Assembly (NCBI GenBank): GCA_006386115.1
Contig: VFIW01000009.1
Location: 837,083-901,082 of the forward strand
Length of the DNA stretch: 64,000 nt
From: Globisporangium splendens
Lineage: Eukaryota; Oomycota; Peronosporomycetes; Pythiales; Pythiaceae
Direction of reading: 5' to 3'
Both the position numbers and the translations under genes were made by a program. Positions 1 to 10,214 of this stretch are shown here, in pieces (within the stretch, counting starts at the first letter, position 1; each line of letters starts with the position of its first letter). The notes under the pieces are model-generated. The model did no database searches and had not been told where the DNA came from. It worked only from the letters and a program-made list of their open reading frames with translations.

Positions 1-102
1 TGACGACTCGTACTCGTCGACGAAGGACTGCGCAGCGGCAAGCATCGCGCTGCTGCTGTCGCCGCCGTCCCTCTTGCCCTCGTTCCACCAGCGCGTCGTC
101 AT
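1..102 (-). CDS. N-terminus of a START-like/M96-type family protein, cut by window edge
   Basis: The complement of bases 102 to 1 opens with ATG and stays open for all 34 codons to the window edge. It starts MTTRWWNEG and runs into AMLAAAQSFVDEYESS. That matches the N-termini of the genes at 8547 and 11241, which start MTHRTD/MTHWTD and contain ALSFVDEYESS/ALAFVDEYESS at the same distance. It is therefore another member of this family, on the opposite strand. The rest of the gene lies outside the window, so intactness cannot be judged. Confidence 0.8.
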   Translation of the reverse strand, partial: MTTRWWNEGKRDGGDSSSAMLAAAQSFVDEYESS

Positions 103-208
103 TTTGCAAATCAATTTTGAGCTGCGAGAGGCTGCTGCAGCACAGTCTGCACTGTGTTGAACGAGGTCAAATGACAAGAGAGGAACGTTTTACGGAGCAT
201 GCACCCAA

Positions 209-1150
209 TTGGTGCCTAAAGAGGAAGAGAATGCCTCTCGCTTGGACTGCAACTTTCGATTTGATGTGAAGCCTTCAATCAGACTGTGGCTTTCCTCTTC
301 AAATGCTCGGGTGGACGTAGCTAAAACGAAAGCAAATGATACAACAACGACTATGAGCTGGCGGCGTTATAATACCACAAGAGTTCCTGTTGCTCCACTT
401 GATCACTCCCACACACCCTACACGTCTAGAGGAAACATCGAAGCACGTCAGCGACGCAGTGGTCGAGGACGACCACGTTCGTTAGATGCTGTCCGAAGTC
501 TCGCACTTGTTCTAGCGTGGACCCGAACGAAGAGCTCTGAGTTCGCATTGTGCATGCTGTTTGGTGAGTCAGCGTCAGTATGCTCGTTGTATGTACGATT
601 TGGCAGACGAATTCTCTACTCAACGACGTGTTTGCAGTCGCCGATGGCTTGAAGCTCTACCCACAACAAAGTGGCGACTCGGCGATTGAAAACATGCTCT
701 ATAGCGGGTGGCAGCATGACCACTACGTCAGCAACGTGATGGTGTTTGTTCCTGACGGTACAGTTGTCGCTTGTGCATTAAATGCACCAGGTGTCATGCA
801 CAACTCTCAAATTGCCGAGTGGGGAGGTGTCTAGGACAAACTCGAGCAAGCACACGATGAGTATGGCGTCGGTGGCGTTATCGACTTGGTGTTTGCGGCA
901 GGAGAGGACCCATTTTGCTCAAGTCAGGACAGGATGTCCTCGGCGCAGCCGACACACCAGAGGAAGTTGTAACGTTGTGCTAAACGACATCAGTGCGTCA
1001 GTCAGCTCAGTGGAGAATGCGAGCGACGTCAACGATGTCGTCCCCGTTTCCGAGGTCGGCGCGTTCAGTCGTCGCTTGTCGGATGCGCTTGCCACTTCCA
1101 CATCAGGTGGGATAAATGGATCCCCCGTAGGTACACGTTGACGATACAGT
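209..1150 (+). pseudogene. Degenerate PIF/Harbinger-type transposase (DDE_Tnp_4-like)
   Basis: Two overlapping open frames join into one recognisable protein. The frame from 209 ends with GRPRSLDAVRSLALVLAWTR and LYVRFGRRIL, as in the N-terminal half of Harbinger-type transposases. After a frame change near 600-640 the next frame carries VADGLKLYPQQSGDS, NMLYSGWQHDHYVSNVMV and VVACALNAPGVMHNSQIAEW, the catalytic DDE region of this family. A TAG interrupts at about 832 (WGGV*DKLEQAHDEYG). Further scraps (LLKSGQDVLGAADTPEEV; a degraded RQSAEWGMRA-like stretch) follow to about 1150. The frame changes and stops mean it is inactive. Confidence 0.75.
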
Positions 1151-1207
1151 TTCGAAAATTTGCGCCTCAGCGCATCCGCCGTCCTATCCTGGCCGATAAG
1201 CTGCTCA

Positions 1208-1378
1208 TCGTGTGGTCTGGCTACTCATCCTTCGCGAGCAGTATGTGCTCGTTGAGTAGCTGCGAAAGAGCGTCCACCTCGTGCTGGGTAAAGCCCACGC
1301 CTCGAGTCGCGTAGCGCTTTGCGCGCTTCTTGCCATTCGACGTTGGAGGCGTTCCCTTTTGCGGGACTCGTGTTTGTA
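1208..1378 (-). pseudogene. Myb/SANT-like ORF remnant of the same Harbinger element
   Basis: On the complement, the frame from 1378 reads NGKKRAKRYATRGVGFTQHE, continues EVDALSQLLNEHILLAKDE, then meets a stop. The GVGF..HEVDAL..LLNEHI pattern resembles the Myb/SANT-like DNA-binding protein that Harbinger elements carry as their second gene. Autonomous Harbinger elements have two genes, so a Myb-like scrap beside the transposase relic, on the opposite strand, fits one decayed element. The stop after KDE truncates the domain. Identification rests on motif resemblance. Confidence 0.5.
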
Positions 1379-1910
1379 GGAGGGGACTCGCATCTTGGAC
1401 TGCTCGCGAGAGATGAGAGAATGACTGTGCGGTCTCTATGCGATCAAAAAGGTAAAATGGATTTTCAGGAGCGCTCTAGTGTCAGCTCAACAGCAAAAAC
1501 AGCGATAATTACCAGTGTCTTGAACACTTGTAGGAACTGCGATGTACGTGTATGTACGTGTAGAAACTGGTGTGTACTGGTAACGGACTTGTAAATACAT
1601 TTGGACTTCTATTGACTGCCTCCTTTTAGCCAGCCAAACCAACGTCGATCTCTTCTACCAACGCTACTTTCGTATGAAGAAACTGACCAGAAAGCTCGCT
1701 CAAATGAGTCGGCTGTGCCTACGTGAATGGTGGAAATCGATATCTACTCGCGAGCAGGCCGACAATAGGTCATACTGGCAGTAAAGTATGTCGAACGTTG
1801 TGCAAGGTCATGCCATTTCGAATTGGTGGTTCGCCTTTTTACTGCAATTAAACACAAATAACTTGTGCCGAAGTGCAATCAATCGCTGTTCCCACCGCTG
1901 AAGTCTCACC
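1379..1910. other. No gene recognised
   Basis: Only short unconvincing open frames are present. AT-rich patches near 1500-1620 and 1840-1865 look like decayed intergenic DNA between the Harbinger relic and the 3' end of the next gene. Confidence 0.5.
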
Positions 1911-3601
1911 TTACCGCACGTTTTGTCGTAGCAAGCTGTCGACGAGTAGGTTTTCAGCCTTTTGCTGCACTAGGTCCATCTTTTCACGGTGCAGACGAAT
2001 TGCACTGTGTGCTAGCGTGCCAGCAACAAGACTCTCTCGGAGGGGATTACTGGTACCTGGAGTTGTGATGTGCGTACAGGTCTGCAAGATGCATGCTCCT
2101 GTCGCCAGATTCTGCTTTGTGTCTTTGCGATCAGGTACCGCTCGAAGCACGCGCCATCCAGTTTCGCGCACTTGCGTGGTCGGGTCATTGTCGATCTCCA
2201 TCCACAAGTCCCACACAGTGACTACGTGGTGAGTGTCAGCAAACCGTTTCTGGATAGCATACGTGTTGAACTGGTGGCGCTGATTTCCGTGCTGTAAAAC
2301 GTCATAGACAGTCACGAATTGCGTGCTGTCGTCTGCGCTACGAACCTACAGGGAGCATGGCGCGTTGTCAGCGATCGAGGCGGTTGTGGTCTAGACGCTC
2401 ACACACACACACACGCACCTTGAGCTCACCGGTAGGCGGACTCGTCAGCCTCCTCGTGACACATTCCAAAAAGGCACGGTCGACCGCACTGATTGTGAAC
2501 GGTGTCGTTCGAGATTGAATAAACTCCAGGTACACGCCGCTTGTATCGCTTCGGAAGCGATGCTCTTGTGCTTCCCGAATAGAGCTGCTGAAGCCACAAT
2601 CTCGCCAGACGGATCCAACACGCTCATAAAAAGCATCCAAATTAGTAGCAAGAGTATTGGAAAGGGCAAAGCTCGGAGGATGTCCGCAGTGAGCTCCCAT
2701 CGCGGCATTGCACACAAGATCCGCACTCGTCTGCATCAACACAAACAAAAAGGGAGGCAAAAACACCACCGCAAGTATCTGTCAGACAGTGATGGACCCA
2801 ACAGTGCCGGCATTTGCGTGAATACGTACGTACCAGTATATCATCGAGACCAGCAAGCACAGACTCCAAATTGTTTTTCAGCAGTTGCTGGCACTCGATC
2901 TGAGTCTCGAGTGCCAACTTTTCTGCCACGGCCTTCTCCAGATTCGCTTTCTCGTGCAAGGCGCGTTGCTTCCAGTAGAGTATCTTCTGGATGGACTCGA
3001 CACCGAGTTTCTCGCCTTTATGGTTTGCTTCGACTTGACGAGATTCCGCTTGTAGCAATACCGTCAATTGTTTGTCTAACTCTTTCACGACGACTCTCAA
3101 GTGCTGGAGCTCTTCTTTCGCGAGCCTTCGGGATCGGTTATGATTTACTCTCTTTCGCATCGTGGCTAAACGCTCCACACGGTCTTTCGACGACGTGGAC
3201 TCTCTTCTAGCTGTTAATCGAGCAGGTGTAAGTTGCGGCTGCTGTTCTTCTCGTCGAGGAGGTGATGGAGGAACTAAGAGGTTGGCGAACAGGGCATCAA
3301 GACCCAGCAACTGACAGGGATCAACTTCATCGTCACCGATGCAAACCAGTTCTTCTTCAAACGGTAGAGCGCTGTCTCTCGTCGGAAAACTGGCGCTGAC
3401 ATCTTCAGCCAAGTAGTTGCTGTCACTGTCGAGTGCACCCACGCCTACTGGCGAATCGTCTTCTGCAAGCAGCAATGATATCACGGAGTCGAGGTCAAGG
3501 GAGAGACCCCAACCATTCACTCCATTACTATCGTGTTGGTGAGGCACTGCTGTCATCTCACCTCGTGTCTCCTGGAACATCATTGCGTTAGATAAAGGCA
3601 A
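1911..3601 (-). CDS. bZIP-like/START-like domain protein (M96-type family), 3 exons
   Basis: Exons on the complement are 3601-2834, 2730-2419 and 2345-1911, giving about 504 residues. Introns are GTACGT...CAG and GTGCGT...TAG, and all joins keep frame. The N-terminal 135 residues are acidic. A basic stretch then reads MRKRVNHNRSRRLAKEEL, followed by a leucine-rich coiled coil (LRVVVKELDKQLTVLLQ), which is bZIP-like. Exons 2-3 carry the START-like (lipid-binding fold) half: AFYERVGSVWRDCGF, then FVTVYDVLQHGNQRHQFN and HHVVTVWDLWMEI. Proteins of this layout are, as I recall, annotated in oomycetes as 'M96 mating-specific' family; their function is not known to me. A later start (MMFQETRG or MTAV) is possible. 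It is more diverged than the pair at 8.5 and 11.2 kb. Confidence 0.8.
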
Positions 3602-4334
3602 CTGAGGCTCAACTCGCTTAGTCTACGATTAAAAAACGTTCGAGGAGGTGTTTCGATTCGCTCAAGAACGATTTGCACTTTGGGAGGGGCAATGACGCAT
3701 GCGATTTGCATTCGCGTCGTACAGAATCGTGATACGCAAGAACCACTGTATCCTGTTCTTCCCTTTGAGACGGGCGAGGAAACGACACGACGATGCACTT
3801 TTACCCAGGTGGAGTGTGTTCCAACACTTCCAGGAAAACAGGAACTCTTGTGTCGCAATGCTTACTCCCACGATGTAGTTGCTAACTCACACTGATGCTT
3901 TTGGGATGGGAAATGGAAACAAACTGAGGCAACGCGGTCGAAGCAGACTGCAGCGAAGACGACGCTGTCCAGCACAGGAAGAGGTGATTAGAACCCCAGC
4001 ACTGGTCATAGTGTGTATGCTACGCTGCCTAGAATTAGGTAGGATTCTTTTCCTCGAGCACGAGAGCTCCCTCGTCATTCCCACTTTGCTATTAGTATCG
4101 ATTACCGCACCCTCTTTGGTCAAAATACCTCTTCCAAACATCATGATCACTGGCCATAATCATTGTGGATGTCGTCTTGGGAGCGCACCGTTTTTGCACA
4201 CATCGCGGTTTGCTGGGCATAAGCATTTTGGATCGCGCCATAAGATGGGAAGGGAGCCCCAAACAGGAGTGCAAGCCATTGTGCGCGCTTCTTATTAGGA
4301 GCGTGCAGCGTCAATTGGTTCTTGATTGGGAGAC
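3602..4334. other. No gene recognised
   Basis: Short overlapping frames on both strands with no family resemblance. It probably contains the promoter of the minus-strand gene starting at 3601. Confidence 0.5.
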
Positions 4335-4478
4335 TTCGGAGAGAGAGAGACGAGCAGCCAGAACCAAAGTTCTGATATTCTCAAGAAGACACCGTCACGG
4401 TCACTGCCAGCAGCACGAAGCTGTCGCACTCACCTCCGAAGTGAATGATGTTCGTGCCGTTGTTGCCCCTGGCGGGTA

Positions 4479-5747
4479 GATGAAGATGATAAAGAATCTA
4501 TTGAACTTAGTGTTTAAGATTCCCGGGGAAGAGAAATGGTGGGTTCTCAGCTATCATATCCTGCCGTAACACAAGCATTTTCACACTTGCGTCCAGGTTT
4601 TTCGTAATTTTCTAGTTTTTCTGACATTTGTAGTTTCTTCGTGTGCCATTTTGTAAATGGCTTTAATCGTTGTTGTGCGTTTTGGCTGTGCTTTGTCAGC
4701 CTCACTTGCACTTGTGAACGTCGCGCTTCGATGCTTCGATCACGTCTCGATTCACAGAGCCGGTAGGCTCTGTTACGGGGGTCTTGTGCTGCGCGGTATG
4801 GTGGCCGCAGACAGCGGGGGTCTTGTGCTGCGCGGTATGGTGGCCGCAGACAGCGGGGGTCTTGTGCTGCGCGGTATGGTGGCCGCAGACAGCGGGGGGT
4901 CTTGTGCTGCGCGGTGTGGTGGCCGCAGACAGCGGGGGTCTTGTGCTGCGCGGTGTGGTGGCCGCAGACAGCGGGGGGTCTTGTGCTGCGCGGTATGGTG
5001 GCCGCAGACAGCGGGGGGTGCGCGGTATGGTGGCCGCAGACAGCGGGGGTCTGCTGCGGTGGTGCGGGGGTCTTGTGCTGCGATGGTGGCCGCAGACAGC
5101 GGGGGGTCTGTGTGCGCTGCTGCTGGTGGTGCCGCAGACAGCGGGGGTCTTGTGCTGCGCGGGTGTGGTGGCCGCCAGACAGCGGGGGCTTGTGCTGCGC
5201 GGTGTGGGTGGCCGCAGACAGCGGGGGGTCTTGTGCTGCGCGGTATGGTGGCCGCAGACAGCGGGGGTCTTGTGCTGCGCGGTATGGTGGCCGCAGACAG
5301 CGGGGGGTCTTGTGCTGCGCGGTGTGGTGGCCGCAGACACAGCGCGGGGGTCTTGTGCTGCGCTGACAGCGGGGTGACCGCAGACAGCAGGGGTGGTGGC
5401 CGCAGACAGCGGTATGTGTGGCCTGCTCGGTACAGCCGCAGGGGGGTCTTGTGCTGGGGTCTTGTGCTATGGTGGCCGCAGACAGCGGGGGGTCTTGTGC
5501 TGCGCGGTGTGGTGGCCGCAGACAGCGGGTAATAGTGCGGTGTCCTGGTGGGCGTCGCAGTTGTGCTTCATGGCGGATTAACCACGACATAGGGTCCGCA
5601 GTCATGCTCATAGTGATCGTGCATTCCATTCCTCACCACCCCAGGGCCTCCAAGAAGGAGGGATTCTCTCCCTGGGATGGGCCGGTCCAAACTGGACCGC
5701 TGAGGCTGGAACTGGACCGCTTGAGCTCTACTGGGAAAAATGGAGAA
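4479..5747. mobile_element. SINE-like non-coding insertion with target-site duplications (copy 1)
   Basis: The element runs from gataaagaatctattgaac... to ...gggaaaaatggagaa. It is flanked by the same 18 bases (tgttgcccctggcgggta) at 4461-4478 and 5748-5765. A second copy, 52589-53141, has the same ends and its own 15-base duplication. It has no credible protein. Long target duplications, no terminal inverted repeat, and a simple GAT-rich tail at the left end in this copy (gatgaagatgataaag) suggest target-primed insertion, as for SINEs. On the complement an A-box-like GAGCTCAAGCGG and GGTCCAGTT motifs near the right end could be pol III boxes, but this is weak. It carries an expanded internal minisatellite. 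Confidence 0.7.
4777..5527 (+). repeat. 39-40-base G-rich minisatellite, about 18 units
   Basis: The unit is a run of 5-6 G, then tcttgtgctgcgcggt, then rtggtggccgcagacagc. About 18 imperfect units lie head to tail; the central ones (about 5030-5450) are scrambled by small deletions. The second copy of the host element at 52.9 kb has exactly one unit at the same place, so the array grew after insertion or in the lineage of this copy. All frames through the array are open because the unit lacks stops; these ORFs are not genes. Confidence 0.95.
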
Positions 5748-5845
5748 TGTTGCCCCTGGCGGGTATCGGCACGCTGAGCGCCGGATACAGTACTGTACGT
5801 GGGCTGGCGCCTCCGCCCATCTGCAAGCACGAATACCACCACTTT

Positions 5846-6257
5846 TTTTCATGCAAAAAATGCTACATCAAGCAGAGTTGTGCTCTCCATCTCAATCTGG
5901 CTAGCTGTTTCTGCTGCGTAGTATACGTAGTATACAAACTTTCACACTAAAGATCCTTTCTCGTAGCTGTGGCCACGGACATCTGCCCGTCAACAGAGCA
6001 TGGTCGCAAAAACAAGTCGGGTTACGTCAAAGCGGACGTGACTCACGCCCGCGCCTCTAATCACAGATCCCAGGTCGACCACCATGGAGATGTCTACGGT
6101 ACCCAGGAGACCTGGGCTTGCAAAACAAAGAAAGCAGACGCCAATCGTGAGTGGCAACTTGTCAATTTCGATTTTACCTCGCAAAGCCGAAGCATCCTCC
6201 TCCTTCAGCGACACCAAATTCATTTGAACGATCGAAGACTATTGCTGTACAGCAAAA
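5846..6257. other. Upstream region of the secreted hydrolase gene
   Basis: No gene seen. A T/A-rich patch lies at 5840-5950. The stretch probably holds the promoter and 5' untranslated region of the gene starting at 6258. Confidence 0.4.
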
Positions 6258-8207
6258 ATGAAGCCGCAAGCGTTCATTGGTCTCCTCCTTGGCGCCCTCG
6301 CCGTAACGGCCATCCGGACGGCACCAGCATCGGCCGCTCTGAGCGACGATGAGACCGTCATCGTTACCGGCTCGCAACGCATCTACGGAAACGACGCGTA
6401 CCCCGTTTACTACCGTCGAGCCGTCCAGACGTCCTACTCGCGCGCTCGCTACCCAGGCTTCAACCACACGACGCGTGTCCTCAAGGCCGGCACCATCCGC
6501 CGCGAGGGCGCCAAGGTGCTGCCGTGCGACATCGTGTTCGAGCGCGACGTGGCTGTGACGCTCCGCGACGGCACCACCATCTACACTGACGTGTTCCGCC
6601 CAGTGAATGCGAACGCAACGTACCCTGCGCTCATCGCCTGGAGTCCGTATGGCAAGGAAGTGGGCTCACAGTGGTTGGATGACACGCCTGGCCGCTCCCG
6701 CGTGCCGCTGTCGGCGGTCTCGGAGCTGCAGAAGTTTGAGGGACCGGACCCGGCGTACTGGGTGAACCAGGGCTACGTGGTCCTGAACCCTGACACGCGC
6801 GGTGGAGAGCACTCGGAGGGCAACATCACGTACTGGGGCCGCCAGCTGGCCGAGGACGGCTACGACTTTGTCGAGTGGGCCGCCAAGCAGCAGTGGAGCT
6901 CGGGCAAGGTGGCTTTCTCGGGAAACTCCTGGCTTGCTGCCTCGCAATGGTTTATCGCCGCCGAGCAGCCGCCACATCTCGCGGCCATTGCGCCGTGGGA
7001 AGGCTTGACGGATTTATACCGCCACGTTACTGCACGTGGTGGACTTCCGAACCTGGGTTTCTCTGAGGCCATTGCCACGACGCTACCGGGAAACAACTTT
7101 GTCGAGGACTCGTCACGAATGACGCTAAAGGAGAGCTTGATCACGCCGTACTGGGAAGACAAGATCGCCCGCCTCAGTAAGATCAACGTCCCAGCTTACG
7201 TTGTCGCCAGCTACTCCAACCAAGTGCACACCCACGGAACGTTCGAGGGCTTCCGCCACATCAGCTCGACGAACAAGTGGCTTCGCGTGCATAACAGCTC
7301 CGAGTGGCCAGACTACTACACCGAGGAGAACGTGGAAGACCTCAGGCGTTTCTTCGACCGCTACCTCAAGGGCATCGACAACGGGTGGGAAAAGACGACG
7401 CCGCGTGTGCGTCTGGCGGTGCTCAACCCAGGCGGCGAGGACCAGTTGAACGTGCCAGCCGCCGACTGGCCGGTCCCAGGAGTCAAGGAGCAAGCCTTGT
7501 ACCTGCAAGACAACAACGTCCTGGGTAGCAGTAAACCTTCGAGTGCCTCCAACCTCACTTACAGTGCGACAGCTGAAGGTGGAGTCTCTCTGTTGTACAC
7601 GATCCCAGAGGACATGAGCATCGTCGGGTACATCAAGGTTCGCCTCTGGGTCGAAGCCGTGGGGTCGGATGACATGGACCTAGCCGCTATAGTGCAGAAG
7701 GTGGGCGCCAATGGCAACCCGTACCCAAACACGGTGGGTGGCGAGTCGGCGCCAACAGTCTCGACCTTGCAACCTATGCGCGTGTCGTTGCGGCACCTGG
7801 ACCCGGTTCGTTCCACGCCGTCTGAGCCCTACCAGACGTTCGATCGCGTCGAGAAGCTCCGTGCAGGTGAGATCGTGCCGGTGGAGATCGGGCTGTGGCC
7901 GACTGCAATGAAGTTCACCACGGGCGAGCGCCTGCAGCTCGTGATCACGCCAACCGTGGCAACATCCTCAGACAAGGATCTGGGTTTTGGCGTTGCGGTT
8001 GTCCCCATCCCCGCGGACGGCGGCACTTTCGTCCCCGGCACGAACGTGACGCTCCTGGAGCTGGGCGGTGGTGTTAAACCCGCATACGCCGACGCTCAGC
8101 GCGTGCCGACGCCCGCGAGTGCCAACAACGGCACGCACGTTATTCACTTCGGAGGCGAGTACGACAGCTTCGTGCTGCTGCCAGTGAATGTGACGGCGTC
8201 TTCTTAG
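6258..8207 (+). CDS. Secreted CocE/NonD-family (PepX S15-like) serine hydrolase
   Basis: A single intron-free frame of 649 residues. A signal peptide is evident (MKPQAFIGLLLGALAVTA, cleavage probably after APASA). The alpha/beta-hydrolase half carries the classic CocE blocks: VTLRDGTTIYTDVFRP near 100-115, ALIAWSPYGK near 125, NPDTRGGEHSEG near 178, and the nucleophile motif GKVAFSGNSW with Ser about 224. The block HTHGTFEGFRHIS and HNSSEWPDYY hold the likely catalytic His (about 344). The jelly-roll C-terminal domain follows (LRVRLAV-type start near 383, MRVSLRHLD near 515). The position where CocE has its catalytic Asp is not obvious (YSNQVHTHG), so the substrate is open: ester, amide or X-Pro peptide. 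The start is chosen for the signal peptide. Lack of introns and bacterial-type relatives would fit old lateral transfer, but that is inference. Confidence 0.88.
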   Translation: MKPQAFIGLLLGALAVTAIRTAPASAALSDDETVIVTGSQRIYGNDAYPVYYRRAVQTSYSRARYPGFNHTTRVLKAGTIRREGAKVLPCDIVFERDVAVTLRDGTTIYTDVFRPVNANATYPALIAWSPYGKEVGSQWLDDTPGRSRVPLSAVSELQKFEGPDPAYWVNQGYVVLNPDTRGGEHSEGNITYWGRQLAEDGYDFVEWAAKQQWSSGKVAFSGNSWLAASQWFIAAEQPPHLAAIAPWEGLTDLYRHVTARGGLPNLGFSEAIATTLPGNNFVEDSSRMTLKESLITPYWEDKIARLSKINVPAYVVASYSNQVHTHGTFEGFRHISSTNKWLRVHNSSEWPDYYTEENVEDLRRFFDRYLKGIDNGWEKTTPRVRLAVLNPGGEDQLNVPAADWPVPGVKEQALYLQDNNVLGSSKPSSASNLTYSATAEGGVSLLYTIPEDMSIVGYIKVRLWVEAVGSDDMDLAAIVQKVGANGNPYPNTVGGESAPTVSTLQPMRVSLRHLDPVRSTPSEPYQTFDRVEKLRAGEIVPVEIGLWPTAMKFTTGERLQLVITPTVATSSDKDLGFGVAVVPIPADGGTFVPGTNVTLLELGGGVKPAYADAQRVPTPASANNGTHVIHFGGEYDSFVLLPVNVTASS

Positions 8208-8546
8208 ACGCTCCGAACTTTGGATCTGGTAGCTCATCACTCCCCATAGTCTTCTAATCGTGAAGAAAGAGTTGAAGTGCGTTTGGTCGTAGAATTCGTT
8301 CTAGAGTTTTGTTGTAGCTTGAACTCAATCACTTTCTAAACTGCCGTCTCCTGCTGAAGCGCCCGAACTGCATAACGCTCTGATCGGCATCGTCTTTTTA
8401 TCCAATCGAAACGGACCAATTGACTATTGGACGTACTGATTGACTGGTTGACTCGAGCAAACTCTCGTTTCCGCCAATCGGAGGGTGCTCAAGTGCCTCT
8501 TCTGTGCGCCTCAGCGCCTATCAGCAATCGTTCATTTCGAAGGAGG

Positions 8547-10214
8547 ATGACGCACCGGACGGACAGCAGAGACGGCGACGACAGCGGCGCGACGCTCGAC
8601 GCTGCTCTCTCCTTCGTCGACGAGTACGAGTCGTCGGCGGCTTCAGACAGCGATGACGAGCTCGTTCGCTCTCTCGGGACCGCGAGTGCGTCGCAGGACG
8701 AGCTGACCACAGACGAGCTTTTCATGGACGTCGAAGGTCTGCTGGACCTTGCGGCGTTACTCGAGTTTGTTGATGCCAACGCGTCTGCATCCCCCTTTCA
8801 GCCACTAGAAGCGCCATATCCGCTAGAAGCAAGCAACCCAGCTGTGGAGAATGCTGCTGCCAAGAAGTTACACAAGAAGCCGACGCGGTTGGACCCAAAC
8901 AAGTGGCGCAACACGCGCAAGCAAGAGATGATCTACTTGCGCAACAAAGTGTCGGAGCTGGAGGCTCAATTGCGCGAAACCCACAAACAGAAAAAGCCAC
9001 GATCGTGGCCCTCGCCACTGAGACACCACGTCCATCCAGCAGAGGATCGCAATGGCTGGAAAGTGCGGTTTTCAGTCCCATTGTCCGCCGCAGGGTCGTC
9101 GTTCCGCCCAACAGCTGTGTCTGTGTGGAAAGAGATCGCCGACAGCCAAAGCAATGAGCGCATGCGGTCTGAGCGCGAGAATACTCGCCTCAAGCTTTTA
9201 TTGGGAAGTCAGCTTCGGATCGCCAACAACCTACAAAAGCTCTTGAACAAGAGCACCGGGACTCGGGTACGAACTTGCGTTGTTTTTGTTTTTGCTTGTA
9301 CTGCATTTCTGAAGGTGTCGACGAACTCGTTTCATGTTTTTTATTGTAGGATATTGATAAATGTATCTATCGAAGCAAGGGCGTGCATAATGTGCACCCG
9401 CCGACAGCCAACTGGACAACTGACAGCCAGATCTTCGATTACTTGCTCGCTGGGGTCCCCGTCATGTATAGCGAGATCGACGCTGTGCTGGCTGTTATTC
9501 GCCTTGCGCAAAGCGAGGCGCCGCGCGTGGACGCCAAGATGCTCACGGACGAAAGTCACGGCCAGGTCATGGAGGTGTTCGGCAACAAGGTGTTTCCGTT
9601 TGACATCCACACCACAGGTGCAGCAGTGTGGGACCATTTCGTATCCATGAAAGAACGGATCCCATACCGCCACTACTACCACACGACGCCAAAGGTAAAA
9701 TTCTCTTTCTCTTTTCGCGAAAGATGCAAAGTCGTTGATGCCAATACACTGAGTGCGTTGGTTTACGTTTGCGTATGTGCAGAAAATCAATGCTGAAGAA
9801 GACACGATTCTTGAAAACTGTATCCTCGACATGCAATTGAACCAGACGAGTGGCCGTTTCCATATAAAGCAAATCCTGCGTCGGTATGTCGAGAGAGACC
9901 GCGTGGTGGTGATCTGGCGCGCATGTTTTAATCCAGTCGAGTTGTCTGGTGAGCCGATTACAGGCGTGCAGTTTGTGGAGAAAGGGTTCATTGTCGTCAA
10001 ACGCCCGAAGATCAACTGGGGCAATATGTCGCTGCTTCAGACGTGCTATATCGCCAAACCAGAGCTGACGGGTGACATGAAAGAGAACCCGTTGGTTAAA
10101 TCCATGCTCGACTTTGTATTGAGAACGACTGCTGGAAACATCACGGCTAGTCACCAGATGATCGAAAATGAGTTGCTCGAGCAGATGCTGAGAACCAGTA
10201 ATCGAGTGTCTTGA
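8547..10214 (+). CDS. START-like/M96-type family protein, tandem copy A, 3 exons
   Basis: Exons 8547-9266, 9350-9694 and 9783-10214 join in frame to 498 residues. Introns are GTACGA...TAG (83 bases) and GTAAAA...CAG (88 bases). Residues 1-80 are acidic (TLDAALSFVDEYESS). A basic stretch KKPTRLDPNKWRNTRKQEM leads into a coiled coil (YLRNKVSELEAQLRE), then VWKEIADSQSNERMRSEREN and LKLLLGSQLRIANNLQKLL, a layout shared by this oomycete family. Exons 2-3 form the START-like half (MEVFGNKVFPFDIHTTGAAV, ILRRYVERDRVVVIW, GFIVVKRPKINWGNMSLLQT). An initiator-like TCATTTC sits 9 bases before the ATG. The gene is duplicated at 11241, with long identical patches. Function unknown; perhaps transcriptional or lipid sensing. 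Confidence 0.85.

Larger units (their letters stand above)
4335..5845 (-). pseudogene. C-terminal scrap of a CocE/PepX-type hydrolase, split by an insertion
   Basis: Read on the complement, 5845-5748 and then 4478-4335 rebuild the last part of the hydrolase encoded at 6258-8207. The pieces are MGGGASP...YPALSVPIPARGN, then GTNIIHFGGECDSFVLLAVT, a stop, and 3' untranslated sequence similar to that after the intact gene (GAACTTTGGTTCTGG against gaactttggatctgg). The two halves are separated by a 1.27-kb element with a matching 18-base repeat at both ends, so the insertion hit an already copied or dying gene. Everything upstream of roughly the last 55 codons is missing. Orientation is opposite to the intact gene. 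Confidence 0.8.

Noticed and set aside
2515..3210. 231-codon plus-strand ORF over the minus START-like gene
   Set aside because: It crosses an intron and exon of the minus gene and has no family resemblance.
4777..5527. CRISPR array
   Set aside because: Units are contiguous with no unique spacers, and the genome is eukaryotic.
4547..5629. Long ORFs on both strands (up to 360 codons) across the minisatellite
   Set aside because: They exist because the 39-40-base unit has no stop in several frames; composition is pure repeat and no domain is visible.
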